Of a stretch of 64,000 nucleotides of DNA, positions 12,151 through 24,008 are shown one piece after another. The notes beneath the pieces were generated by a model, which searched no databases, was not told where the DNA came from, and saw nothing but the letters and a program-made list of their open reading frames with translations. A program made the position numbers and the translations under genes. The stretch's first letter is position 1; each line of letters opens with the position of its first letter. The DNA is from Harmonia axyridis (Eukaryota > Arthropoda > Insecta > Coleoptera > Coccinellidae), in assembly GCF_914767665.1 (NCBI RefSeq), contig NC_059501.1:78342798-78406797 (forward strand), given 5' to 3'.

Positions 12151-13624
12151 TTCATCTTATTCTTACTAAGTTAATCAAATCCTTATTTTTCCTGCAGAAA
12201 TAATGGATTCGTTTTCACTACACCTTATATGTTTTCTTTCAGAATGACAATTCTTACTCTGCATGTGACTTATGCGGAAGGCCAAGTAGAAATTAAACAA
12301 CTAGAGTATGATACTGATACCAGATACGGAAATTTGCTGAAAACCAAAACGTTTTTGCTCTCTATTTGACTTTCAGCATTTTTTTAACTTCCGGTTATTA
12401 AACCCTAAGATTTCGATTTGCCAGCTTCGTATAAAATGAAAATCGGGGACCGTCGACCACAGAATCCGCTAGGCCCATTTGTAGTTCATATAACTGTCAC
12501 CGTACAGGGCCGTCACTCCATCTCGGTCATTCGTGATGGATGGCGAAGAGAACATTAGACGACCCGCTTGTCTCGCTCATAATAACTCCGTCTGATGGTC
12601 CATTTCTATCACGTCTCGGCTTCTTCTGAAGTCATTAAAGAATAGATAAATGGAGGATGCGCGCGTGGTACTACGTCCCCGAAATAATTGCTTTCTTGTT
12701 TAGAGGTGGGACTCGTACGACAAGGGGAGATTGGATTTGTTTCTCGGGCCGGATAAAAACACGTTTTCCCGGATAACTTCCGGGTTTTCGGGTGGATGTG
12801 TCTTTATCGTGAGATATGACCCTCTGATTCCGGTTGATTGGGCGATTTTTTTCTAGTTGCAGAAACTATGGGATCTATGATTCGGTAATTTTCGTTCGTT
12901 ATTTGGGGCAATGAACTGCAGGAATTGAATCGGGAGAAAATATTGGACTGTGAATCATTTTTTTTTCTAGTTTGACAAAGTAACTTGGGTTCATTCAGTA
13001 ATTCGTAAAGAATACGAGGATCTTTTGAGTTATATGGGGAAGAATAGGTTACTCTTTTTTTCGATTGTGATGTTTTCACTTCATAAAAGTTGAAGAAAAT
13101 ATAATTATATCCCCTTTAGGAGTGTTTATTGATCTGCCCAAAGCACATGTTTGTTTGATTAATAAAAATTCTTGGGAAAGCTAGAAAGATATGGAATTCG
13201 AGGGCAGGCATTGAAATGGGGGAGTCATATTTCACATAGAGAAAACAACTGGTGAAAATGGAAATTGAATATAAAATAACTAGATAGATTATGAACGAAC
13301 TGGAATAATTGCTGGATCGATATTTTTCATAATATACTTGGATGAGTAGGTATACAGCGGATGAAGAAAACATTGAAGTAAGAACATGATACCAATCTAT
13401 TTGTTATAGAAGATTTATATCCCAATTTCAAGCAACTATATGAAACTTAAATGGAAGAAACTGATGAATGGTCAAAATGTAACAATCTTCTTCTGAATTA
13501 AGAAAGAGAACCAATATTTTACTATTCACTACAAGTAGAGCAGTCATCGAAAAGAATAAAAACATAAATTGTAATCAAGAAAAGTATGAACTATCGAAAC
13601 AGCCAAAATTTTTGGAAGTAGACA
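12151..13624. other. Unassigned DNA with a GC-rich island
   Basis: No gene recognised. 12400-12800 is GC-richer, lacks repeats and long open frames, and carries AT-core homeodomain-like sites in a GC background. It is a candidate regulatory region on composition alone. Minus-strand frames of 91 and 85 residues at 12804-13373 have no recognisable features. Confidence 0.3.
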
Positions 13625-14278
13625 CATCTTGACCTAGAAGAACATATCAAATCTCTGAAAAAATTCATCCCTTCTATCTTTGTCTTGCAAGCAGCTGTCC
13701 ACAAGCAAAAAACGTCGTTCAACATATCTCGGCTTTAACTGGTACGGTACCCAATTTCCTTGTTTCTGAATCATTTCCATGACTTTAAGGCGTTTCTAAA
13801 TGGCTTGTTGCGTCATTCCCAACGATCCTACTAATTCTTGTTGCGTTTGACACGAGTCTTGATCAAGTAATGCCTCCAATTCTGCATCTTCGAAAACCTT
13901 CTCTCTTTTTCCGCCATGCTAGTATTCGACATCAAAATCAACGTTCTTGAAGCGTTGAAACCACTCTCGACAAGTTCTTGCACTAATAGCGGGATCACCA
14001 TAGATATTTGAGACCATTCAATGAGTCTCAGCCGCTAATTCCTTCATATTAAAGCAGAAAACCAAATCCTCCCAGAAATGACGAGAATTTGACTCGTCAG
14101 CTGACATGTTTAATCAAGAATAACTTTATGATACAGACACAAATCGACTAATATTTCGATGGCGTTATGTGACAAATACCTAAGCTCATTGTATGGCATC
14201 TACAATCTATTCATTTCAACTGTCACTTACCGCTACAGCCGTTCATTGCAAAACGGGGGAAGTAAGTTGTACACCTAA
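13625..14278 (-). mobile_element. Irritans-type mariner, N-terminal half with one terminal repeat
   Basis: The minus strand reads from a Met at about 14106 (MSADESNSRHFWEDLVF), through TCREWFQRFKN, EALLDQDSCQTQQELVGSLG and MTQQAI, to LKPRYVERRFL, with two or three stops. The order and spelling are those of irritans-subfamily mariner N-termini. The terminal repeat is intact: the strand begins TTAGGTGTACAACTTACTTC next to a TA dinucleotide at 14279-14280. The catalytic half is missing at the left. It belongs to the same family as 54939-56087. Confidence 0.8.
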
Positions 14279-14309
14279 TAAATTTTTGTTTTAATATCAA
14301 AATGAGAGA

Positions 14310-14390
14310 CTGCCTCGTTAGTACCCTGGACTGAAGAGTCGACTAATGAGCGAAGGTTCCGGGTTCAAATCCTACGTCATGAATGTTGCA
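14310..14390 (+). other. tRNA-like segment, possible SINE head
   Basis: GGGTTCAAATCC near 14364 resembles a pol III B box / T-arm, and an A-box-like stretch lies about 45 bp upstream (TTAGTACCCTGGACTG). The arms do not pair well enough for a functional tRNA. It may be the head of a decayed tRNA-derived SINE. Confidence 0.25.
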
Positions 14391-15194
14391 CATGTCTGGT
14401 GACGAAAAAAAATCAAAATGAAACCTTTTGTTTGGAAAATCCTCCAATTATTTTTGAAACCCTTATTTTGATGTAATTCCACGTGGTTTTCAATTGAGAG
14501 TAAAGGGCTCATGATTCAGGTATGACGACATGATTAATTCACTGAATTCCTCATTGAAAAAACCACACCAAATTTTCTAAATACTCTTCACCGAACCTCA
14601 ACGATCCAATCAGACGAAACAAATGAAACATCGAAAAAATCACCCCCACACATCATCCCATCATCCTCTTCCATCAGTAATGCACGTGTAACCAATAATC
14701 TTTTTTTTTCGCAAATTCTCTCCTTCTGCTCTCACTTCCTAACCTAAAAAAAAAATTCCCCCCACGTTCGCGGCCTTTGAGATCCCCGCGGAAATAATAC
14801 GGAAACGGAAAACTATTTATCCGACAGCGTCGGCATCTTCATTTCCCTAAAGCCGTTTTCCAATCATATATCAATCTATTTAAGATACATTCGATACCGC
14901 GCCCACCCTCTGCGCGCCGCCCAGACGAGCAATAACCTTCCAATTTGTCGCAGACGATGCCGTTCCTCGGGGAGAGTCAACATTTCATAGCTATTTGCCG
15001 CGGGATCTTCTTATTCCAGAGGCCTCCGGAGTCCCAATGATAACGAAAATGTTTGCATAAACAATAAAATTGGGGCGGAATGAATTGCTATGATTTCTGT
15101 GGCTGATTCGAGCTATTTGCGAGAGATTTGTGTCGAATTGTGTCGATCCTGAATACTCAAGAGTGTTTTAGACTTCTAAACTTGTCACGATAAG
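14391..15194. other. GC-rich non-coding island
   Basis: About 14740-15060 is the most GC-rich part of the left half of the window. It contains no open frame of note and no repeat similarity elsewhere in the window. It resembles conserved regulatory DNA in composition. Function unknown. Confidence 0.3.
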
Positions 15195-15545
15195 ATGCTC
15201 GTTATATGGGTACACTCGAATCAACGCTAAAAACATCATGGACCGAATTTCCATCTTGCGAATCGCTACTGAATCGCAGCAAAATCTATCCATTTTGGAA
15301 ACGGTTGGTGATTGTTGCGAAAAGTGAATCACTTACGACAACGTCAAGCAAAAACGGTAGTAGTGAAAACTCGGTGAGCCGGCGGAAACGCTGGCCAAGC
15401 TAGGATTGACGGACAGGAAGGTTTTTTTGTGTATTTGTTGGAATGAGCTGCTCCCCTGTTTACTCGATGCTGAACTATCAACAATTGGACCGTCTGAAGG
15501 AAGCAATCGCTTAGAAGCGACCAGTTTTAGCCGATGGGAGAATAA
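15195..15545 (+). mobile_element. Mariner (DD34D-type) transposase fragment
   Basis: This internal mariner fragment shares near-identical text with the relic at 11349-12150, including CACTTACGACAACGTCAAGC. Readable peptide pieces include ITYDNVKQKR, ETLAKLGLTDRKVFLCIC and NELLPC, with frameshifts between them. The first catalytic region precedes ITYDN but is damaged. No terminal repeats were found. Confidence 0.7.
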
Positions 15546-18500
15546 TCAAGAGTGTTTCAGACTTCTATCTAAACTATCATTTCATGAATCCTCAACCTAC
15601 AAACCGTCAGGATTAAAAACTAGAGTCCAAGGATTGATGCTGAAGATATATATATTTTTTTTGAGAAAGAGCAATACCAAAAATTATTCAATTCAAGCAA
15701 TAAACCATGTGTAGGTAAATCTCCCCTTGTAGGATTGCAAGTAGGGGTTCACGTCTTGGCTTTATATTCAAGCTACTTGGCTCTAGCTCAATCTCAAATA
15801 GCTTGAGCTTGACTTGAAATCAACTCAGGTTCAAGTCAAGTAGTAGTTTTTCAATGTTAAGTCAAGTACTTGATAAATAAGTAGGTGGCGGATTAGGTAA
15901 CGCCTTTCAGATGTTGATGATATCGAGGAAATAAAATACTCAGGACTGACCAAAACTAGCACTGGTCGTCCAAAAGTAACTGCATGCTGTCATTAAGAGT
16001 GTGAAAATGGCTGCAGTTCAGATGGCACAGGCGTAGTTAAGTCATTATAGATAGCGGAAATGCTAGATCGCATGTCAAATAGATTCAACTAAAGGACTAC
16101 TACAAGAGATTCTATTGGAAAAAATTCCTGGTAAACGCGGTCTCGGTCGAAGGACAAGGTCCTGTTTTTCTTCAACTACCACATTCCTTCTCAGATCAGC
16201 AGTCGATAACATCAAAATAGCAAGGATGATTACCAACATTCAGACTGGATAAACATTGAAAGAAGGAGATTAATCTCAGTATTAGCAGAGGAAATGTGAA
16301 CGGAGCATTATAGGTTTCAAAGTATGACAAATGTGCACAGATAAAATGATCAGCAAAAATTCTACCACCCAGTATAGGTATAATGATTGGTTTGTGTATG
16401 TATTCACAGAATAAGTTCACCTATTTCTATTGAAGAGCTTCTTCATCCAGACAAAATCTTTTCGATCTTTTCGTTCCACCAAAACTTGCCGACTCATATA
16501 TAATAATTGAATCTTAAAACAAAAAGAAAAGAACCGGAAAGAATTAATGAATTTTCCATTGACTTAATTCAAAACGAACCATTCTAAAAAAGAATCTGAA
16601 ATTGAAAATCAGCATGAAATTTATAAATTGAACAACGATTCATCAAAGTGGTCAATGGTTTCTTCTACGTCAAACTCACATAGTGGACTTTCAATGGAAT
16701 GCCATTTAAAGAGCATTGCAATGATTATGACAAGTCCTAAGTCGATTTGAAGTGAGTACACCAAATGTTCCTAGAAAGATTGAAACCTGCAACTTTCTCT
16801 GAAGCATCAACGACAAGACTTTTGTTGAAGACTTCACAAGAAATTCATTCCTAACGCCCAATTCCCTTGTCACTTTTTCCAAATTGAAGAAAAGTATTAA
16901 ACTATAAAGGTTTACGAGACTTTAATATAGCAGTTCTTGTATCTAGGAGGTAGGTTATGATTTGAAATATGTTCGGGTAGGAATGATATTTATCGTAGGA
17001 TTTTTTGAGTCGGAAGTATATGTGTGATAGCACTGGTCACCAATGTGAAGGTGTGGATCTAATGGTTCATTTGATAATTATCATAGAAACGTTAACCACT
17101 TCTTTACCCATTTCTGCTTAACACAACTACCCTTCCCATTTACTCAAAAGTCTTTATTTAGGCTTGCTTTCTTTCGTAGGTACACGAAAAACCCTGAATA
17201 GTGGGGTGATAATAAATGTAATATTAAAATAAAGCCAACTATTTCTTCCTTTAAACCTTTCTATACTCTTCATTGTGCCTAAATCCTTCTCATTTGAATT
17301 CTTCTCAAAAGTTCCACAAACGGGCAATTCAGAAATCGAAATTAATATTTCGGTCCCTGAAGCTGAGCATATCTAATATCTCTAAAACAGTTGACAGATA
17401 ATTGAAATGGGACAAACACATTGACGTCCCACATAAGACGTCTTCTTTCAAAGTTCAGATACCTCAGAGGTTAACTCTGGATGAACAAATATGATGATTA
17501 TATATACTATCCTCTGTCAATGTCATATAAAATATGGAAGACTGGCTTGGGGTGGAGCCTAACAATGTCCCATGAGAAGGCTTGGGGTAGTACAGAAATG
17601 GGTATTGCAAGTTATCTATAGAAAATACTTGTTATTTTCATCATACAACTTGTATGCTGTCATATGCTGCCATAAATATTCATAAATTTTTTGTTTAGCG
17701 AGTATTAACTGTAACCCGACCAAAAAATATTAAACTGCTACTGAATACAAAAAAAGAACACTAACTTCTGGGTTTCAGAAACAAAAAAAGAACAAATTGG
17801 ACATAGACTTACCTCGACTCATGCATTTGTAACGAGTCCTCAAGGGACATAAAAATCTTCAAGATTGTTAGAAAAAACTAAAATATAAAATCAGAACCTA
17901 GGTAAAGGACAAAGGAAAACGATATGCATAAGAACTTATTAAAATATTGGTTACTCTGAAGGTATATTCGTAGATTGTTATCCCGTACAGGTGATTATGT
18001 TTATGCCTAATTAACTTTCATAATAATACTCCCATATAAGAAAGAGTTTGAAGACATTTCAACCCCGAGCTTAACAACTTGAAATATAATTTCCTAATGC
18101 TCACAGATATCTTCAACAGAGCGTTGTCCTTCTTCCAGTGATCATCAGACACTTTGTCGATAATTCTCAATAAAAACAGGTGAAGATTTTCTGGAAATAA
18201 GGAGCTACACATTCATACCTAACCTATTCTCCCAGTGCCGTCCACTATTCTTCAAACTAGACAAACCCTTGTTGGAAGGAATGCAGATTTCCCGAATCTC
18301 AAACATTCCGGCAAACGTTGAACATCCCATTTCAACTCAGTGCAATATTCAAAGTGAAGGGAATGAAAGGCCGTTGTTTCCTCTAAAACATTTCCTCGGA
18401 CGACGAATTAAATCCACTGAAAGAGTCATGACTATGAAGAAATTTCAATCTCGAGCTTGTCAACTCAAGACTCATGCCGCTGGTGACAAAGGTCAGAACA

Positions 18501-20079
18501 CAGGAGATTGGGACAGAAGGTTCATTCTGTATGTAAGACGGGTCGGTAAAGTGCCAACAACAGCTCTCTCCGTCTAGCACACCGAGATCGTGCTGCATTT
18601 ATTATATGACCTGTCATTTTTCCGGAATTAAGATATAATGATATTGGAAAACAAACCGGAAGTTCGGGCTATTCTGGACAGGAGATTAAGGGGTGAGATC
18701 GATCGAGAAAAATATTAAACTACTGGCCTCATAGGATTGTAATGAATAATGAAGAAGGCGTTGTGTGTTTGGGTTCGGAATTTTTCATGAAGACGGACAT
18801 GCATTATATTTTCGATGGGTTGTGGTGTCAGCAGGATGATTCAGTCAGTTTTGCTTTATTAAAGTCGGTTACGTTTGGAAGAGTAAGTACAGACAAGAAT
18901 TCGATATGAAGATACTCAAAAAATATGGATGATATGTAGATATAAAATAAAAATTCGAATGGACCCATCAAGCAAAATAATGTACCTATAAGAGAACATC
19001 TCTAATAACTGAAAATTTATATCCCTACCACGTAGTTACTGTCAGTTTATATTTTGTTATGCAACGTTAAAATGTAGTTGATTGTTGCCTTATCTTCTGA
19101 AGGTCAACACTAATGAAAAGGTTATTTCCAAGATGATTGAAGCCAATTTCGAAAGCAAAGATGAATATTTATGGAGAAAAGGTATTATGAAGTTGAAAGA
19201 GCTTTTGAATATAAGTATCACTCTTGCCAGTATCTATGTTGATGAATAAAGTCGAATTTTCGAGAAAAAAATGTTTTTTAACTTATCAGGCCCTGGACTC
19301 CTTAATTGAGTGAAGTGTTTCTGTCTTGCCACAAGACTCCAACAACCAGGTTGAACTATTCAATAATACATACACTCGTATAAGAACTGAGACAATCAAA
19401 CAAGGACTATAACTTCAAGCCAGTATGTGCTAATGGTCACATACCAGATCCTTTCTCAGATGGATTGAATTCTGCTCGAATAACACAAAGACAAATAATA
19501 TGTAGAGTCTAGTAGTCTCTCGAATCTGTCCAAAAACATTCGGAATCATATGTGAATCCAACTAAGTTATTTTTTGTTGTCTGGAAGTGAGGATCATTCA
19601 ACAAAACTGCTGTTGCTGATGATAGGTATATTATATCCAAAATCACTTGAATTAATCCATAAAAACCCTTGGCCACCTTTGAGGTGGATACCGCGATCCG
19701 TTAAATACCAGGGTTTATTTGAAAGTATTATCAGGCAATAAATTCACTGGCCCCAAAGGCATTTCTGGAAACTTGGACAACCCTTGTATAATCTAAATAT
19801 TCTGGCTTCCTCCAAGTGACTTTGGATATACTAAAACTACTGTTGCTCTTACAGAATAGAAAAACAAGATAACAAAAATGATCCTGCTAGTCACTGTTTT
19901 CGCCAAACCTGTGGAAAACTGGCACACTCTTGTGAAAGTATGTAAAAGTACAATAACTGTGAGTGAACCTACCACTGGTCAATTGAGCCTGTTTCAAATT
20001 TTCTTGTCACTGCAGCTAGGAACTTCTCTAATTCTTTGATCACAGTCAAGATGAACAATTGTACTGCTGATACTCATAT
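15546..20079. other. Unassigned DNA left of the array
   Basis: No recognisable gene. 15740-15890 is built from recurring CAAGT/ACTTG and AGCTTGA words and looks like decayed transposon or low-complexity sequence. 18240-18720 is GC-richer and contains a 102-residue plus-strand frame (18269-18577) of unknown nature. 15950-16180 has a short peptide reminiscent of a Tc1 transposase, too weak to call. Confidence 0.4.
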
Positions 20080-20321
20080 ACGGTAAAAAACATGTTGCAA
20101 ATATACATAAATAACAAATCAAGACAATATGAATATAAATTTGAAAACTGTACATCTTTCAAGTTAATTGGAATTGAAATTTTATAAAGTAATTTCATTA
20201 TGATACACTATATACACTAGACAACACCATACAAATAAACATAAAAATTATATCAAGACAATATAGAAATAAAATAAAAAATTGTACACATTTTCAATTT
20301 CCGTTATTTGATTTTGGAATT

Positions 20322-20428
20322 TCACTCCACATCTTCATGCGATCCAATCGTTTCATCATTGATGTATTCTATAGCACGATCTGGAATTGTATAGCAAAAA
20401 TAGTGGTGTCTAGGAAGGATCACATTAC
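20322..20428 (-). pseudogene. Array gene copy 0: 3' remnant
   Basis: Only the last roughly 35 codons survive, reading NVILPRHHYFCYTIPDRA and continuing to a TGA. They align with the C-terminus of the intact copies (NYILPRHRNFCHTLPVRA). The 5' side is replaced by sub-repeat A sequence at about 20428, so the rest of the gene is gone. The downstream flank (20080-20321) also matches the 3' flank of the other copies, more diverged. It is the oldest-looking copy and shows which C-terminal residues resist change: ILPRH, FC, T-x-P and RA. Confidence 0.65.
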
Positions 20429-23400
20429 CATATTTCGGAAAAATTGAAGTTTGAAATACCGAAATATTGGGCAAAAATTGTCTCTACACGATTCAAATAC
20501 GAAAGCCGGTCGAATTCAAAATTTTTTTGTTTGAACAGAAAAAATGAGAACGCCACTGGATTCTACTTAGAAATATCTATAAAGACCTGCCTAATGGGAA
20601 CATTAGTGATTCATTACATTTTATGTCAACCTGCCATTAAAGGAAACATTAGTGATTCATTAAATTTATTGTCAACCCGTCATTATCATCCCATTGGAAA
20701 GAATTAGTATTGCAAGAATGAGTTTTGTTTTACTTGGTCCACCTAGTTAGTCTAAAAATCCATAAAAAATACTCATAACAAATAGAAATACTTACTTCAG
20801 GTAATATAATGTACGTTTTTTTTCTGAGGGGGGATTTTGAAAGAAATTGCTCGAAATAAACATAAAATTAACTTTTTTATCTAATATTCGAATAGAGATT
20901 CGATTGGATATTCAGAAGATTTGTGTAAATTTTTTTCAAATATATCGACCATGAAAAAATTTTTCATCATCGGAAAAGCCGGAAATTGAAAAAAAAAATT
21001 GAACAGAAATTGTTTGAACACCATTTGATATCAGAAAACACTGAAATTTTGCGAAACAAATCCTAGTCAAGACAGACCAGTGGCGGATCAAAAGGAGGTG
21101 GAAGGAATAATTACCCCCTAGCATCGTCGAAATATTCGTAGTTTGTAACCAAATGAGCTTTCAGCCAAGAGTAAATGCTTCAAGTTCATACAAAAAATAA
21201 GTTCGCCACTGGGTTCTACATAAAAATATCTATAATTACTTGTATGCAATTATCAGTGATTCATAAAATTCATGTCTACCTGTCATTATCTTCCCATTGT
21301 CAAAAATCAGTGTTGCCAGAAAGAGTTTTGCTTTTATGGGACAGCGCAATTAGTCATTTCTCATTTTTTTTTATTTGAAAGCAACGTAGGTTTCAATTTG
21401 AATGGAATATCTTGAGGTTAGATGTATAATAAATTCAGGAAAAAACGAATTCTGAAAACATATTTAGTTCAGCAATGAATCCTCATTCTCTCTCTGTGGC
21501 CATAGAGAAATAAAGTAGCCAAATACAAGTCTCAAAAAATAAGCATTCGACTGGTTTTTTGGAAGATAATCCTTCACGGCTTTATGGTTTTTTGAAGGAA
21601 CTTAAATAGAGAAATATATTTTCAGATGCTGAAAGATGATGTATTTCGAAGGAAAATCTTTGATTGTGGCAAAGCCATATTTCGAAAATATCGAAGTTTG
21701 AAATACCGAAATATCGGGCAAAAATTGTCTCTGCACGATTCAAATACGAAAGCCGGTAGAATTCAAAAGTTTTTTTTTTTGAACAGAAAAAATGAGAACG
21801 CCTCTGGATTCTACTTACAAATATCTATAAATACCTGCCTAATGGAAACATTAGTGATTCATTAAATTTATTGTCAACCCGTCATTATCATCCCATTGGG
21901 AAGAATTAGTATTGCAAGAATGGGTTTTGTTTTAATTGGTCCACCTTGTTAGTCATATTTTGAAAAGATATAGGTTTGTATTATCCATTGAAAACTACTC
22001 GAGAGATTTTCACAAAAAAATTTATTCAGTGAATGGATTTTTTTTGAGATTATGAAGAAAAAATTTCTAGAGAATAACGAACTCACAAAACATAAAGTTC
22101 ACTTATGAATTCTCATTTACTCTTATCATAATTCTTAATGATATTTTAATGTTAACTACACAATTTCGGAGAATTTTGAAGTTTTAATGTGCAACTGATT
22201 TTTTCGATATTTGAATAAGTTTCATATACAGAATTGTCGAAGATATGTCTCGAAAGAATAAATATCTCATGTAAAGAACAAAGATACAATTTCAATATTC
22301 AAATAAAGCTAGCACACGCTTTAATTCGAATGACTCTGCTAACATGCAGAGATTCGATTGAATATTTTGAGATTTTTTGTGTGAATTTTTGTTGAATATA
22401 TCGACCATGAAAAAATTTTTCATCATCGGAAAAACCGGAAATATATTTTCTGAAATATGATGTATTTCGAAGAAAAATCTCCAATTGTGGCAAAGCCATA
22501 TTTCGAAAAAATCGAAATTTGAAATACAGAAATTTTGGTCAAAAATTGTCTCTACAGTCTACACGATTCACATTTGAGCCGGTCGAATTCAACAATTTTT
22601 TTTTAAAAACAAAAAAATGAGAACGCCTCTGCATTCTACGTACAAATACTTATAAATACCTACTTAATGGGGACATAAGTGACTCATTAAATTTATTGTC
22701 AACCCTTCATCACAATCCCATTGGCGAATTAGTATTGCAAAAATGAGTTTTGTTTTTATTGGACCACCTAGTTAGGCATATGTTTCAATGAATATATCAA
22801 TTGAAAACTACTCAAAAGATATCCACAAAAAAATTTATTCAGGGAATGGATTTTTTTGAGATTATGAGAAAAAAAATTCTAGAGAATAACGAATCCTCGA
22901 AACATAAAGTTCACTAATGAATTCTCATTTACTCTTTTTGATCATAGATAAAAAATCAGTGACCAGATACGGGTCTCGACAAAAAAAGCATTTCCCTGGT
23001 TTTTGGGTAGAAAATGCTTTAAAACGTAATAAGTAATTGATTGCATCTCAAATGAAGAAATAATTTTGCCAATGCTCAAAAATGTCATTTAACCAGCTGC
23101 ACCAGCTGTTATTGAAGAAAAAGCGATAATTCTGGCAAACAAATAATCTCAGAGTATAAAATATAGTTTAACACTCTATACACAGAAATTTTTTTCATTA
23201 ATCGATGAATTGAAGATCAAATATGTCGTTTCATCATAGAAGTGGCTACCATATTTTCATGATTCCTTAACTAATGCGACAAAAAATATGAAAAAACAAT
23301 GTTTGTGGAGCCAAAGTTATTACAATAATGGAGACATAAAATTAAATCCGTCATAAATAAATGTTAGCTTGATGAACTGATTCTAAACCGCACAATAGGT

Positions 23401-23884
23401 TTTGCCTAATTTATATCGAGAAAGGAATGATATTTCCATGTTATCCATTTGAATTTTGTCTTTGAAGAGTGTTATGTATGTCTCATAAATTTCACGGTGA
23501 TATCAATAACAAGGATAATGAAGTTCCTAAATTGAGGAATAAGATTCAAAAGACAATTTTAAAAATAAATAATTTTATTAAATATTTCCTATAAACACTA
23601 TATACAATTGAAAACATCATGCTATATACAAAGATATTATCAAGAAAACATCGAAATAAAACTGAAAATTGTAAAAAAATTCTCTTAATTTATTTCCCAA
23701 ATTGTGAAATAAGATTCGAAAGACAATTTAAAAAAAATATAATTTATTGGAAATTTCCTAAAGACACTATATACAATAAAAAACAACATGATATATACAT
23801 AAATTATCAAAACAACATCAAAATAAATTTACAAATTGCACATATTTTCCTTTTTCGTAAAGTGAAATTGAATCTTTCATTCCA
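20429..23884. repeat. Array spacer between copies 0 and 1 (A', C, A, B blocks plus 3' flank)
   Basis: Four sub-repeats can be picked out by their CGCCACTG/CGCCTCTG core near 20553 (A'), 21197 (C), 21798 (A) and 22621 (B). The common 3' flank of the gene follows. The extra A-type block distinguishes this spacer from the regular ones. Short open frames inside are repeat by-products. No independent gene recognised. Confidence 0.7.
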
Positions 23885-24008
23885 CTCACATTTGGTCGAA
23901 AAAAAATTTCAGACATTCATCAATCGATTCTGTTGAACCATTATTGACGTTTTCTTCTGCTCGAACAGGCAATGTGTGACAGAAATTACGATGTCTGGGC
24001 AGAATATA

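Noticed and set aside
14310..14390. tRNA gene
   Set aside because: B-box-like text exists, but acceptor and T stems do not pair. Kept only as a weak SINE-like note.
15950..16180. Possible Tc1 transposase relic (KTSTGRPKVTA)
   Set aside because: Only one short motif is recognisable and the following frames do not give the expected helix-turn-helix or catalytic blocks.
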